This document shows positions 1 to 12,619 of a DNA stretch of 64,000 nt, in pieces. Below the pieces are notes generated by a model. The model was given only the letters and a program-made list of their open reading frames with translations. It did no database searches and had not been told where the DNA came from. The DNA comes from Aldrovandia affinis (taxonomy: Eukaryota > Chordata > Actinopteri > Notacanthiformes > Halosauridae): assembly GCA_029706075.1 (NCBI GenBank), contig JAINUG010000087.1:1488001-1552000 (forward strand), given 5' to 3'. The stretch's first letter is position 1. Each line of letters begins with the position of its first letter. A program made the position numbers and the translations under genes.

Positions 1-3000
1 CCTGCAGGTCCTTGGCCTCGCAGTCCTTCAGCATGTGCTCGGAGGCGGCGGGGACGAAGGGCAGCACCTCGTCCTCCAGGCAGATGATCATGCGGTGCAG
101 GAAGGTGCGCACGCCACTCCGCAGCGCCCCCCTCTGGACAGGGCAGCTCAGCGCCGGCACGAAGGTCTCCAGGCAGTCGCGGTACACCTCCGAGCAGCCG
201 CACTGGTTCACCGTCTGCTTGTTGCTGAAGGCCTTGCTAGTGCGGCTGCGCAGACGCGAGGGGGAGAAACGGGAGCGACTGCGTGACTGCACAGACAGAC
301 CCACTCGTCTTTAGACTACATGGGTGCGCCGGTCACGGTCGCCTCATTTTACCAAGACGTCCCACCGAGAGGTTCGGGAGATCTTTCATTCCTGCCGAGA
401 TGAGACGTTTCAGGTCTTAGCGATGGGTGGTACAGGGCGGACGGGGGGCTTACCTGACGAACCCCACGGCGTGGTAGAGGCAGTCGGCGAGCGCGGCTTG
501 CCGCCCCTCGTCCTGCTCCTGCAGCAGCTTGGCCAGCAGCAGCTGGAAGCGCTCCATCAGCGGCGTCAGCAGGTTCCTCATCAGCACCCGCTTACGCTCC
601 GCCGTGCACTCGCTGTTGGCGATCAGCACCCCCGCCATCTCAAACACAAACAGCTGGTCATCGCTGGTCAGGAGTGCTGGGTATCCATTCTCCTGAGGGG
701 GGGTCACAATAAGTACTTATTTGCCACTTGAAATAAAGGATTCTGAAACCCTGTACCTTTATATTTACATTGCATTGCCCTTATCCAGAGCGACTTACAA
801 CAGGAGAACATAAGTGACTCCACATGAGATCTATGAGCAACAGTGACACAGATTTGGCAAACAACACACCCAGTCCAGTGAGTGCAAGAGTAACATCACT
901 AAATACATATTACAACAAAAACACCAGAACAGATAAGTGATCTACATTTAAAAAAAGGTAGCAAGCGCTAGGGGGGGAAACCGATATGCAGCCTGAAGGC
1001 GGTTAACCCAATGATTACTCTCAACCGGTTTCCCTTTACATTCCTTGTAACAATGCTTACATTACATTGTTACAATAGTCCACTCAGGATTCGACCACAG
1101 CATGCACCTGACAATTAAAATAGCATACAGTGTCGTTGGTGCCTCGGTTTGAAAGATTCCTTTGAAACGCATGAAAGCATACCGGGACATCTTTAAGTTA
1201 TTATCATCTCACTGTCAAAAGGATGACACTGACTGACTCTTACCGGTGGTGAGAGTTCCAGAAGGTTCTGTATCCTGTTCAAGATGTCTTCAATGAAGGC
1301 ATTCATGTGCTTACTGCAGACAGAAAGGGGTAAATAATAGTGTTTTTTATTATTACCTTTTTATTTTTAATGTGAACAAACACATTGAGTTGCATCCATT
1401 GTATGAAATGTGCTTCACAAATACCGATTATTGTTATTTTGATTATCATTATTATTAGAGAAGGTTCTGTATCCTGTTCAAGAGTCTTCACTAAAGGAAC
1501 GTCTTTACTGCAGACAGAAAGGGGTCTGTGTCAGAACATCTTGTTTGTCTCAATAGCAACAAAGGCAACATTGTGCTGTATGCAAAATCCTCTATGCAAA
1601 TGCATTTAAAGTAACATGAACAATAACCAGACATGCCACAGAAATACTAAAGGAGCACTGGGTGGACTGAAGACTTTACCAATGTGACAATGTCGTGGTG
1701 TCTTATAAAAGGTCTGGTCATACAGCAAGCCAATCATTCTCTAATAGAGTGTGGCAGTGTCTGGGCCCCCAGTGGCACCACCAGCCCAGCTCTGGCCACT
1801 GCAGTCCAGGCTGCACCAGCCAAGCTCTGGATGGTCCAACTGGCTGTCACTGTCACACTGGTTTGTCACTGCCAGTTGTCGGCACCAAATTCGCAGTTCG
1901 GGGGTGGGGGTGGAATAATTAAACTAAACAATTGGCCACCAAACTGACCGAAATGGGGAAAAAAGAACAAAAAAATAAAAAGCATGGGGCACTACTTACT
2001 GCAGGGTCTTGACGAATCGGGAGAAGAGGTAGGCCACCCTGCTCCGCACTTTCGGGCTGCTGTGTCTGAGGCCTCGGTGATCCAGGAACGCCATCTGTAG
2101 GAGAACAGCATGAACGCTAGCACCTTCATCGGCTGTGCCTCCCTCTGTTTTCACACGTAATTACTAGGCCCATTTATCGATTCAGTTGAAAATCGTGATT
2201 CTATTTTTCACTACATTGTATTGATACTCTGACGCCAAGTATCATTGATATGCCCATAATATGGGAACTGCAATAACATTACAGGAGTTGACATTTTATC
2301 TACGCTGCTCTATTAAGATTGCATAATAACACATTGTTAACTGTTAAACCTGAAGGTGAAGAAGATCATTCCATTCCATTAAATTTCTCAAGGCTCAATA
2401 AAAAATAATCAAACTGACTCATGCTTTTTTTATTATGAGGTGTTTTTGATTCATTTTGTCCTTTGAAGTATATTAAAGTAATATTATTTGAGTTCATGAT
2501 TCTAGCATTATCCTAATTCAATAAAGAAATCGCAATGAATGACAATAAATTGAATCGTGACGTGTATCGCGATATAAATTGTATCGTGAGGTACTTGCCA
2601 ATACCCAGCCCTAGTAATCATGCAGGTGAAGAAGTGCGGTCCGCCCTTTCCCACCAGAAAGGCGAGGGACACTCACCAGGACGTTTGGAATGTGCTGGGG
2701 CTCCACCACAAAGAACTTGTCGTAGCGCACGACCGTCTCGAAGAACTCGAGCGTAACAGAGATGTGCTGGTATTCACTGACTCCACAGGACACCAACTTA
2801 AAAAGCAGCAGACAAAAAGAACGTCAGGGTGAAACGGCCACAGTGACCTCTTCTTAAACAAGAATAAACCTAAGACAGTGAGACAAGACTGATTGTTTGG
2901 ACAGCCCAAAGATAGTATTAGGGACAGAGTAAAATGACCACATGGAATTAGGGGAATTAGGGGCTCGGTCCTAGACCCACCGTTCTCATCATGTCCTGCA

Positions 3001-3615
3001 GAGCGCTGGCCTTGGCCACGTCTCCAGAGAAGTGCGCCCCCTTGGGGGATGGCAGCGCCTCTCCCAGCATGTACACCAACCGCACCGCTACCTCCACCTG
3101 CATGAAGGGCGCCGCCCGCCAACCACTGAGAGAACAGACACACAAAAGGACACACGGACACACAAGCACAAAACTGCTCATTGAACATAATCTTTCAAAT
3201 TCAAAAGCATCCTACACAAAGATTTTTGTTTTAGTTTTGGATTTATTTCATTTTTAATTTGCTCTCCAGTTTGCCATGACTCTTGATGAAACTGGAATTG
3301 TAACTCAGCAATGTGAAAGGCACCTTAAGTGTGCCAAAACAGATCTTTTAAAAAAATGATTGACAGACAAAGAATAGGGGCCTAATGTAACAGTAAAGGT
3401 ATGAATAGGGGCCTACTATAACAGTGAGAGACATAATAGGGGCCTACTGTAACAGTAATGGAAAGAATAGGGTCCTACTGCATGGTGCTGGTGAAGACTC
3501 GGCGAACTGCCTCTAGCAGCAACTCTGGAGACACTTGGGCCAGATGGTCCAACAGCAGTTTCAGCTGTTTCCTGTATTCAACAAACATGGCCTCATCCTC
3601 CCCCTATGGGAGAGC

Positions 3616-3701
<86 letters not shown>

Positions 3702-6700
3702 GGAGGAGGACAAAAGAGAGGGACATGGAAAGGTGAAGAGAGAACAAGAGGAAATGAAAGACAGCAAGAGGGAGAGAATGGAAGGGACAATTAATTAATC
3801 AACTTAAATCTGAATCAGTCTCAACATTCCAGAATTTCAAGAGCATAAAATGACTTTTGGATAAGCATAAAACATTACCTCGTTTTCAAAGTTGTATTCA
3901 TCATCGTAAGTCAGTTTTTTTATGACAGCTGACATTATAGCCTGTTGAAAGAAGAGTGAAAACATAAATTTGTTCATGCAACAACTGCACAGACATTCAA
4001 ATTCACATAAACACGCACAATGTTAAAATAACCAATCCATGATTATTTACCTCAACATTGGTTTTCTGCTGATCTGTGAGAAGTGAAACCTAGATGAAGA
4101 GTAACAGACACATGTCTGTTGGTTATCCGTTAGCATTGGTTGTACCCGTTAGCATTATTTAAAATATCAATTAGAGCTATATCATTGCCAGAAATGGGCA
4201 TGCCTTTTAAGCCAACTGCACTGGAATTGCAGAACATTAACTGACTAGCTAAGCACAAGGGTCTCATATCCCTGGCTTGGATGACATTTACTGGAAGCCC
4301 ACCTGCTTGAGGACGTGCAGGTAGTCGTAGCAGAAGCCCACGATGTTCGAGGAGATTTCGTCGTCCTCGTGGGCCAGCAGGCACAGGGCGAGAGGCACCT
4401 TGCTCTCCACGGCCTGCAGCGTTTCCTGGGCGCCGTCCACATCCCCGACCTTCACCAGCTTGGTCCAGCTCACCACCAGGGACTGGCCCATGCCGTTCAC
4501 CAACTTTGAGAACTTGGCCAGGAAGTCCACATCCTCCTCCTGGAACAACCAATAAATAGAATGGAAGGACAGGGAAAAAATGATGTGCCCTTCTACATCA
4601 CTGACAAAAATGTTCTATGGAACAATGGAATGTTCCAGAATACCATTCAAGTCCCTCCAGACTGGCACCACAGGTTAGTTTGAATCAACTCCACAGGCCT
4701 CCTCAACAGGGGAGAGTTTGATGTGTATTCACTTCAACAGACAATTTCACCGTATGTGGACCGGTAAATTAAAGTTTGGTTGCATTTCTCATGCTTCGCA
4801 AGGAAAGGGAGGTGAATCCCCCCCCGGTCAACAGGTTTTCTAGGAGTGGTACTCAAAACTATTACCAATGTTGGCATGTCTTCTTTTTTTTCTTTTTTTG
4901 CTGTTCTTATGCATCAATTCCTCTTCATTTGGACTTGGTTTTGATATCCTGTTGTAATTGGCCCTAAGGTGCCCTCATTAAAAAGTGCTACATGAAAGGC
5001 TGTTGTAATTAATTACTAGAACTTTAACTTCAGTATCAAAAAAATAAATAAATCCCTCCAAAATCATTTAACATTTTGCTCAGAGAAACTTTAGCGGAGA
5101 TCTCCAAAATGGCTGACCTCTTGGCTGAGAACGCAGCAGTGGACTGCGATGAACTGTACCTGCTCCACATTGAAGAAGCCAGCCGACTGCAGCACCTGGC
5201 ACAAGGACTCCACCAGCTTGGTCTTGTCGACAGGGTCCATGCCTTTGTTGACAATTTCAAACAGGCAGTCACAGGCCTCCTCTCTCAGGACCTCCACAGA
5301 CATGTGACTCAGCAGCAGGTTGACAAACCTGTAAAACTCAAGACATGAGCATCGTTCAGTTGTCGCCATGGAAACATCTGCCATTCTCAGCTCAAGATAC
5401 TTCCTGACCTCAACCACTGATCCGGAATCAGGTCACACAATCCTAATCCTGCCCCCAAGCATTATGCAGAACAAGGCCGAAAGGTCTCTGTATGTTCCGC
5501 CTCAAAGTACTGACTCTAGGTCAGTATTTGGTCAGAAAGAAGCCACAGAATGTGTATCTGCTGTTGAGTAATACTTTTGTTTGGATTATCTGACTGAGGC
5601 ATGATGCAACCCTGAAGTAAAAGAGTGAAACCCAAGGGCTAGTTATGTGCATTCCCCGAGTTCACACTTCCTCGAGCCTGACTTTTCAAACGCACAGAAA
5701 GACACTAAGTTGGAAGGGGACACAATCAAGTCTTTATGTATTGCGGATATGAATTTGTTTTAGTGTAACCAAAAAATGCTGAGGGCAAACTAAAAAGCAT
5801 GGCACATACTCTGCTCACTGCATTTCCTGTATGTATAATAAACATCGAAGAGTGCTTTGGGAGAGTACAAAGAAAAACACAGGGGAGGTGATGCCAGAAT
5901 ATTTTTCCTCCATTTTTTTCTCACTTGTAGTCTGTAACATCTGCCTTACAGATACTAGAATATGTATTAATAGAAAATGTTTTTTTTTTGTCAATGTAAT
6001 ACATGTCATTTTGTTTTGGTGTCTTATGATCGCGTAAAGTATGGGATGTTATCTTGATTACATAATACAAAAATAAACTAATGCATTCATTCATTCCCCA
6101 GAGGTAGCAAAACATGGTAATAGTGCCACAAGGTCACACACTCCCGCTCACCTCTCATTAGCGATGAGGGTGAGGTCGATCCAGGAGACGTAGGTGCCCA
6201 CCACCTCCAGACACTGGCAGGTGAGCTCAGAGTTGGTGTGCTGGTATGCCTGCAGGATCTGGTACCAGGACTCCACCAGAGCTGGGACGCACTGCTCCCG
6301 CATGGTGTCCTTTATCAGGGTGTTCCTGCGCGTCTCCTGGGGGAGGAGCAGAGGGCGTGGTCACAACATATGCACCGCCTAGGGGGGTGTGGTCACAGCA
6401 TATGCACCACATAGGGGGGTGTGGTCACAGTGTACAAACCAGCAGGGGTGTGGTCACAGCACTCGTACCACCCACCCAGGGGGTGTGGTCACAACATATA
6501 TATATTGCCCGAGGGGTTTGTTCAGTAGAGCTGTCACTTTATATTGGAATGTCGAATCCAATTTAAAATCTTCATTCCAATACAGTTTTGATGATGAATG
6601 GGAAGATTTGAAAAGATCGTTTTTTAAATAATAAAATGGCGTGCCCATAAGATAATAAAATGGCAACTCAAATTAACAATAATGCAATATACATTTTTGT

Positions 6701-9700
6701 GTTTATGTTCATGACAGTGCTATGTGTTATGTTTGTCTTCATATTTTGCACTTTATGCAAATAAATTCTACCATGGGAAAGATTATCTGCTTCGTCAAAA
6801 CACGGGGGTGTGCTAATGTTGGCATGTCTGCAACGCGCACGTTGAAATACTAATCGAACAAATCTACAAGTTTTCTCCGGTCTCAGGATAGGTCATTACA
6901 CTCATTTTTATCTTGTCCAACATTTAACACATTCAATGCCAGAACCCCCTAACAATGGAGAATCTCAGCCTGCTTGAGCACTGCTTGAGTGCTCATCTGC
7001 ACTGCAGTGACAGACAGACAGACAGACTAAGAGTTTACATCTGTTTCATGCTTGATTCGATTAGACCCCCCCCAACTCCCCAACTCTACACAAATCAAGA
7101 TGGCCTTGTAGGGCGGGCCTTGCCTCGGGGGAATGCAGGATGTCGCTGTCCACCACCTCCGTGTCGATGGCCATGAGCGTGCGCAGGTAGATCTCCACTC
7201 CGCGCGGGTTCAGCCCGATCAGGGTGAGGATGTCGAAGAAGAACTTGGGCCACTGGGTCAGGTACTCGGTCACAAAGGCCAGGGCAAACACCTGCGCTGC
7301 CTTGTTCCTGATGAACACCTTCTCTGGCTGCGTGCTCATCAGCTGTGGGGGTGTGACGGGAGACACGTCCAATTAAACTCACTGAGCTCTATAACCGCGC
7401 ACGTGTACAACTGCTGTGGTGGGCACGCAATGACTAAGTCAAGACTGTGCAGCGTCTGATGCAGAGTGAGTCAAACGGAATGGAAGGGAATATTGTGGGC
7501 TACCGCATGTTAATGACCATCAAAGACAGTGCTATGACATTTAAGTACAGTGCTATGACATTTAAGTACAATGTTATTAAGAGAGTAATCTCATACAGGT
7601 GAATGTACTGTATTGTAAAGGCAAACACAGACAAAATGCACCTGTAACTGGAGCCATTTCATCAGGGTTTCTCTGATCAGCTGCTGCTGAGCTGCACTGA
7701 GACCTCCATGTCTGTAACACAAACACACACGCATTCAGGGCCTGTCTGTAACACAAACACACTGACTCAGGACCTATCCTGTCTGTAACATAAACAGACT
7801 CTCATTTAGGACCGATTCTATGACACAGACATGATACACAAACACACAGAAACACAGAACACACAGACACATGGCCTGTCCTGTGTGTAACACAAACACA
7901 CACACATTCAGGAACTGTTGTTTGCATGCAACCCGAAAGCGCACACAGACCTGACAGAATACACATTCAATAGCAGAGAAAAACATCTCTACATTGCTGT
8001 CTGAAACTGTGAATAGCCGCAACTGTAGAATACAAACTACTAATTAGCTTTAACTAAATGCTTCACAAACAGTGTATACATCAATTACCAGTACGCCATT
8101 TTAAAAAACTATTCTATAAGAATGTGTCAGGGAATAGTCTTTTCCACATTTGGCTTTAGGTTATTTTTATTTCTTAATTTTCAATTCCACCAGGAAACAA
8201 AATCTGCCCAGCAGTTTATGACAAAGCAATGGTAAAAAATATAATTAAAAAATATTGATTTAGTGATTGAATATTGACAACCGCTTATGCTATATTTGCC
8301 ATCCACAGGGAATTGCTGGAGTGATATCACGTGATTAAATCCAATGCAGCAGATATGGACCTTTAAAGACAAACCTTTAATAAAAATGATTTTCATCTTA
8401 ACCCCCTCCCTTACCTGAACTTGATTTGATGTTCAAGAACTTGGAAGCAGAAGAACTTCACATGGTCATCCCTGAGAAGGGGTAACAATCTCACATTAGT
8501 GGAATGGATGGTAGCCACAACCGCAAAGCAGTAAACTGTCACAACTCCCAAGAATCACAATTCATTCGTTAATTCTGCCCTTCTATATATAAAAATACTA
8601 CAAAGATGCATTCTGGGCGCAACTACTCAACTACATTCTACCCCTGCGTCGTCTGCGTCCTACCTGTAAAGGTTTTTGACCAGAGCCTCCGCGCACACCT
8701 GCCAGGCATCCGGCGACTCCTTCAGCTGCTCGAAATACACCAGCGCCTTGGAGGAGAGACCAAGCGTCAAACACGTGCCCCCGGTGGCTGAACATCCCAC
8801 TCAGCACTAGAACTCGGCCGATACCCGGTTTTCTGTCTTGTATTTTAGTCCACCAATTGCCGATCTCCGAATGCGTGTTTGTGTGTGCTTTCAATGTTCT
8901 TTGGTCTTCATGATGAGGCATGAACCAACTGTGGGACCTCTCGCAGACAGGTTTATTTCATTTGAAATTATTTTGAAACAACTTAATTGTACACAGGTGA
9001 ACTCCAAATCAAATAATTATGTGACCTCTGAAGACAAATGATTACACCAGAGTTGACTTAGGGGTGTCTTGGCAAAAGGGGTGAATACTTATGTAATAAC
9101 TTATTGTCTGTTTATTTGTAACTAATTAAGAAAAAACTTTACAGTTGTTTTTTTATTTGACATTATTGAATATTTTGTGTTGATAAGTGGCAAGAAATCT
9201 CAATTAAATCAATTTTAATCCCATGAAGAAAGAAAATAAAATGTTAAAAATGCCAAAGGGGGTGAATTCAAATCGTATATTTTATTATATTTTAAATACC
9301 CGCACAAAAATCCTTTACATTTTCAAAATGAATTAAATTTTTTTTTAAATGGTCAAATAAATAAAACTAATTAAAAACAAATTAAAATCACACAATGAAT
9401 AAACTGACAAATAAACCAAGTATTTAAAAAAAAATATATATATGCATAAATTATCGGAGCATATCGATGCTATAAACGCAGAAACCGATAGATTTTCTGA
9501 AGCCTCATACCAGCCGATATATCGGCAAAATAAAATGATCGGTGGTGCTCTACTCACGACTGACATGCCGAAACTGTCCACACAAATTCCCCCAGAGCAG
9601 TGGGAATGCGTTCGACAGTGTCACAAGTGTGTTTAGTTAGTGACAACACCTCTACGTAATATAGTATAGATACAAGTCTCAATAAATCTATACTCATCAT

Positions 9701-10742
9701 GATATGACTTTTGATCATCATCAGCAGCAGCCATCATACTGTGCTATTGTGTACAGTAAAGCATCTGTACAAAGTGCTAATATGAAATGATAATAGCTTC
9801 TGTTAACGGACGCAGCACTATTTTCCAGAAACAAGTACAAAAATGTATCTGAATGTTGTCACTAAAGCTTACACCTGCTATGGAAACTCCACTAACGAAT
9901 GCACCACTCTGCAGCTAATTGAAAACATATGGTGAAATATTCATTTGATTTTAAGTTTAGAATTCTGGAGACATGCCCGGAAAAAAAAATCTAAGAGGAT
10001 TCCTTGATGGAAGAACAACTTGAATTTCAGAGTGAATTCAACATGCAGGAGAGTAAATGAACAGTAAAGGCTAGACACAATTCAAAGTGCTTTTCCCGTT
10101 CAAGGCAAATATCAGAAAGCCAGAAACGAGTTCAACCGGTGCACGGCTGGAACACATCCAAACCTTGGAGTGGTGAAAACACAAAAAAAAATCCTGTTAC
10201 CAATATTACCTCAATTTAATTTCTACCCAGAAGCTGCCCCCTATTCGCAAAGTGTTAACAATTATGCTGGGAGAGGCAAAGTTCAAATACATTATCATAC
10301 AAATGGGCCAGTCACACTCCAAACCGAAGCAAACTGGTATTATCTTGATGCGTGCTGATAAACATTAAGAGCAAGTCTGCTCTTGAGCAGATATTAAACT
10401 TTACCAACTGTAGAGTGGTTCTAAGAGGAAATAACATTAGGCTCAATGAGACATACATTGGTAAGACTATATAGGCTTTGTATTTCCTATAAATTAGTTG
10501 AATTAACTGAGCATCAATAAATCATTATTATTACTGTTAGTAAAATAATGAATGTGCTGGTCATTTTTAAACATCTCTGGTAACCCTAAAGTGTGTTTGC
10601 CATCCCAGCAGCCGTGGTGGTGGTGTCTACCCGCCCAGCAGTGTTGGTGTTTACCCTGCCAATGTTGGCGGTGTTGGCATACCCGTTGCCGGTGACTGGC
10701 GTTGGCGTTGGGGCTCAGGCCTAGCAGAGCTTGCTCATCCAT
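1..10742 (-). CDS. xpot: Exportin-T (tRNA exporter), 5' 17 coding exons, partial
   Basis: Karyopherin-beta family RanGTP-dependent exporter that carries mature tRNA from nucleus to cytoplasm. Coding exons in transcript order: 10742-10683, 8746-8664, 8471-8415, 7711-7642, 7342-7124, 6336-6152, 5328-5160, 4539-4303, 4089-4051, 3941-3879, 3603-3479, 3125-2981, 2796-2677, 2094-2000, 1313-1244, 692-454 and 245-1. All phases agree and give about 740 codons. The known family protein is about 960 residues, so the C-terminal quarter lies off the left edge. The product starts MDEQALLGLSPNA and contains family blocks such as FIRNKAAQVFALAFVTEYL, LREEACDCLFEIVNKGMD, ISSNIVGFCYDYLH and GAHFSGDVAKASALQDMM. 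These are HEAT-type helices without gaps or stops. The ATG at 10742 sits in a good context (GCCATCATGG). One intron has a GC donor at 7123-7122. The order of exons and near-complete identity to vertebrate XPOT make this secure; exact exon edges are inferred from splice signals. Confidence 0.96.
760..815 (-). mobile_element. SINE/LINE tail fragment
   Basis: Contains ttgcccttatccagagcgacttac, the reverse complement of the conserved 'gtaagtcgctctggataagggc' tail shared by several fish SINEs and their partner LINE. Only the 3' end is recognisable. It lies in an xpot intron, just upstream (transcript sense) of the exon starting at 692. Confidence 0.6.
1740..1975 (+). mobile_element. Degenerate SINE, 'attggccaccaaa' tail family
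   Basis: The 3' part, gggtggaataattaaactaa then acaattggccaccaaa and an A-rich end, resembles the tail of the better-preserved SINE at 61584-61974 (gtaattggctaccaaattgg). The 5' part is GC-rich and too diverged to show a tRNA promoter. It is in an xpot intron. Confidence 0.45.
3376..3478 (-). repeat. 31-bp minisatellite in phase with an xpot splice donor
   Basis: About three and a half tandem units of 31 bp. On the minus strand each unit begins GTAGGNCCCTATT and the array starts at the first intron base after the exon 3603-3479. Unit starts are at 3478, 3447, 3416 and 3385; the last reads TTAGG. The 31-bp unit therefore repeats the donor sequence CA/GTAGG. Confidence 0.85.
3619..3703. repeat. 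(AG)n microsatellite
   Basis: Near-perfect AG dinucleotide run of about 85 bp in an xpot intron, 15 bp upstream (in transcript sense) of the exon starting at 3603. On the xpot strand it is a (CT)n tract, so it also serves as an unusually long polypyrimidine run before the acceptor cccatag. Confidence 0.95.
6345..6515. repeat. Minisatellite near an xpot splice acceptor
   Basis: About five degenerate units of roughly 30-35 bp with the core ggggtgtggtcacaacatatg (for example at 6357, 6388, 6420, 6448 and 6482). The array begins about 10-20 bp upstream (transcript sense) of the exon starting at 6336. The unit contains CCCCCCTAG on the xpot strand, which resembles an acceptor. Confidence 0.75.
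7712..7915. repeat. Minisatellite overlapping an xpot splice acceptor
   Basis: Irregular tandem units of about 34-37 bp with the core tctgtaacacaaacacac. On the xpot strand each good unit contains TTTGTGTTACAG followed by ACA, the same as the real acceptor and first exon bases at 7712/7711. Copies of that acceptor motif end at 7746 and 7783. The left half is regular and the right half is degenerate. Confidence 0.75.
8803..9565. mobile_element. Composite repeat: satellite-like ends with a Tc1-like terminal fragment inside
   Basis: The outer parts (about 8805-8870 and 9455-9560) share a repeated 'cggccgatac / cagccgatatatcgg / gatcggtggtgctctac' theme in opposite orientation, as the arms of one repeat would. 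Between them, about 8915-9265 matches the common teleost Tc1-like 3' region: 'cctctcgcagacaggtttat', 'acacaggtgaactccaaatc', 'ggggtgaatacttatg', 'atattttgtgttgat'. No transposase reading frame remains. It lies in xpot intron 1 (between 10683 and 8746). The family name is from memory only. Confidence 0.55.
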
Positions 10743-10839
10743 GATGGCAGCAGACGCCAAACGAGCAGCTACCTCGGTTTCCCTGCAGGGTTGCTCCCTT
10801 CTGCCAGCACGAGGGCTTCACGCATCTGATGGCAAAAGG

Positions 10840-11305
10840 ATGGACAGCACACAGATATGAGTATAGTGTGTCTGACAGCACACGGGTGTGGGTATGGTGT
10901 GTTTGACAGCACACAGGTGTGAGTATGGTGTGTTTGACAGCACACAGGTGTGAGTATGGTGTGTTTGACAGCACACAGGTGTGAGTATGGTGTGTTTGAC
11001 AGCACACAGGTGTGAGTATGGTGTGTTTCTGACAGCACACAGATGAGTATAGTGTGTCTCACAGCACACAGATTAGTATAGTGTGTCTCACAGCACAAAG
11101 ATATGAGTATAGCGTGTTTTACAGCACAGAGGTGAGTACAATGTATTTTACAGCACACAGGTGTTAGTATGGTGTGTTTAACAGCACACAAGTGAGTAGT
11201 GTGTTTGACAGCACACAAGTGAGTACAGTGTGTTTGACAGCACACAGGTGTGAGTATATTGTGTTTGACAGTAAACAGGTGTGAGTATGGTGTGTTGCGA
11301 TAACA
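10840..11305. repeat. 31-bp minisatellite in the 5' intron of xpot
   Basis: About 15 tandem copies of a 31-bp unit, gacagcacacaggtgtgagt followed by atggtgtgttt. The central copies (about 10890-11030) are near-identical and the flanks diverge, with units lost or shortened on the right side. Because 31 is not a multiple of three, all three minus-strand frames stay open and create long but spurious reading frames rich in His, Thr and Cys. It lies between the putative noncoding exon and the ATG exon of xpot. Confidence 0.9.
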
Positions 11306-12619
11306 GCACACAATTGTGAGAAGAGTGTTTCTCTAAACAATGGCCTAGCTTGCCTCAGCAGAGGTGCAGAACACTGAAAGCAGTAGTGGACTAAGTCTAA
11401 AGCCCACAGTTTTAGATATGATCCCCACAACAGAAATACCACAAATGCGAGCTAGATAGGACAACAGTTGAGGCTCAAACCGTATGGTACATACTACATA
11501 ACATAAATCTGTTATATACCACCCTCAAGAATGCATTATTCCAGGTACTTTGGTTGCGTTGTTCACTGAATTCAACTAGAATGTCTGTTTCAGTATTATA
11601 ACATATTTTATATCTTTAATACACTTTTATCATCTTTTCAGTTTTCCCCCTTTTGGACATACCGATAGTTGAGTGGTTAAGCCACCACTAACCTGCTGAA
11701 CTGTTGCCCTCCAAGACCAGAGTATCCGGCGCTAGCTACAAAATGAAAACAGAAGTGACTAGCGTTCTTTTTCTAAGAATCCTAACCTTGCGATCTTACA
11801 GTAGGAGAAAAGATCTAAAAAAAGAGACCTACTGTATACACTCACTAGATCATTCTCGAAAAGCCCCGGTGCGGAAGCAGAATTGTTGGGCGGTTAATAT
11901 TACATACAAGTGCCATTACTGAAACTAAAAATGATGCAACGAGTCAGCAACACACTGCTTACGTGAAATAGCTCCCCTCTTGCCAATATATATATATAGC
12001 ATTTTTTAAAACACTGCGAGCACGGTTTACAAGCGTATAAATACTGTTTATCAAGCTAACATGGATTAGCTAGCTTCAGTCTAGGTCAACTGCCTTCACA
12101 TTATTTTGGTACACACAGTACACTTAGTTCGCATTACTTATAAATAGCTCGCTATATGAAGTTATTCCCACTCACACCTGCTCTATTGCCAGGTAAATGA
12201 AACAGCCCTGTCAAATCACTAGGCAACATTTAAATTATTAACAATGATCTTTATACGCCTGGTGAACAATAGCTGGCTAACGTAGATGATGGAAAGGCAC
12301 TAACATTACATTGTTTTACTGCTAGCATGGTAGTGGTCGTAATAAAAAGAACCCCTTGCTGACGAACCATTATAGTTTTCGAAAATGTGCAAGTGTAGCC
12401 AGGTTGCACATGGTAACAGGTCAAGTCTAGCTGGGTAACACAGCTGGCAGAACCTAGCGGCTGGGTTTATTCGCTCTCATCTACACGTCTCTCCCTCGCA
12501 TTTCCAGAGGGAAAAAACACCCAAGCAAAGTTTCGTTGGCCTTTCACGTAGCTAAACAGTGACAACACGGGAATAAGAATAGAAGCCAATAATGTGCCAT
12601 ACCTTCCTGACGACTTTAC

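Noticed and set aside
3458-3794. Arg/Glu and Ser/Leu-repeat frames
   Set aside because: They arise from the (AG)n tract in an xpot intron.
10769-11311. Minus-strand 180-residue reading frame rich in His, Thr and Cys
   Set aside because: It is produced by the 31-bp minisatellite, which leaves all three frames open; no domain, no splice context.
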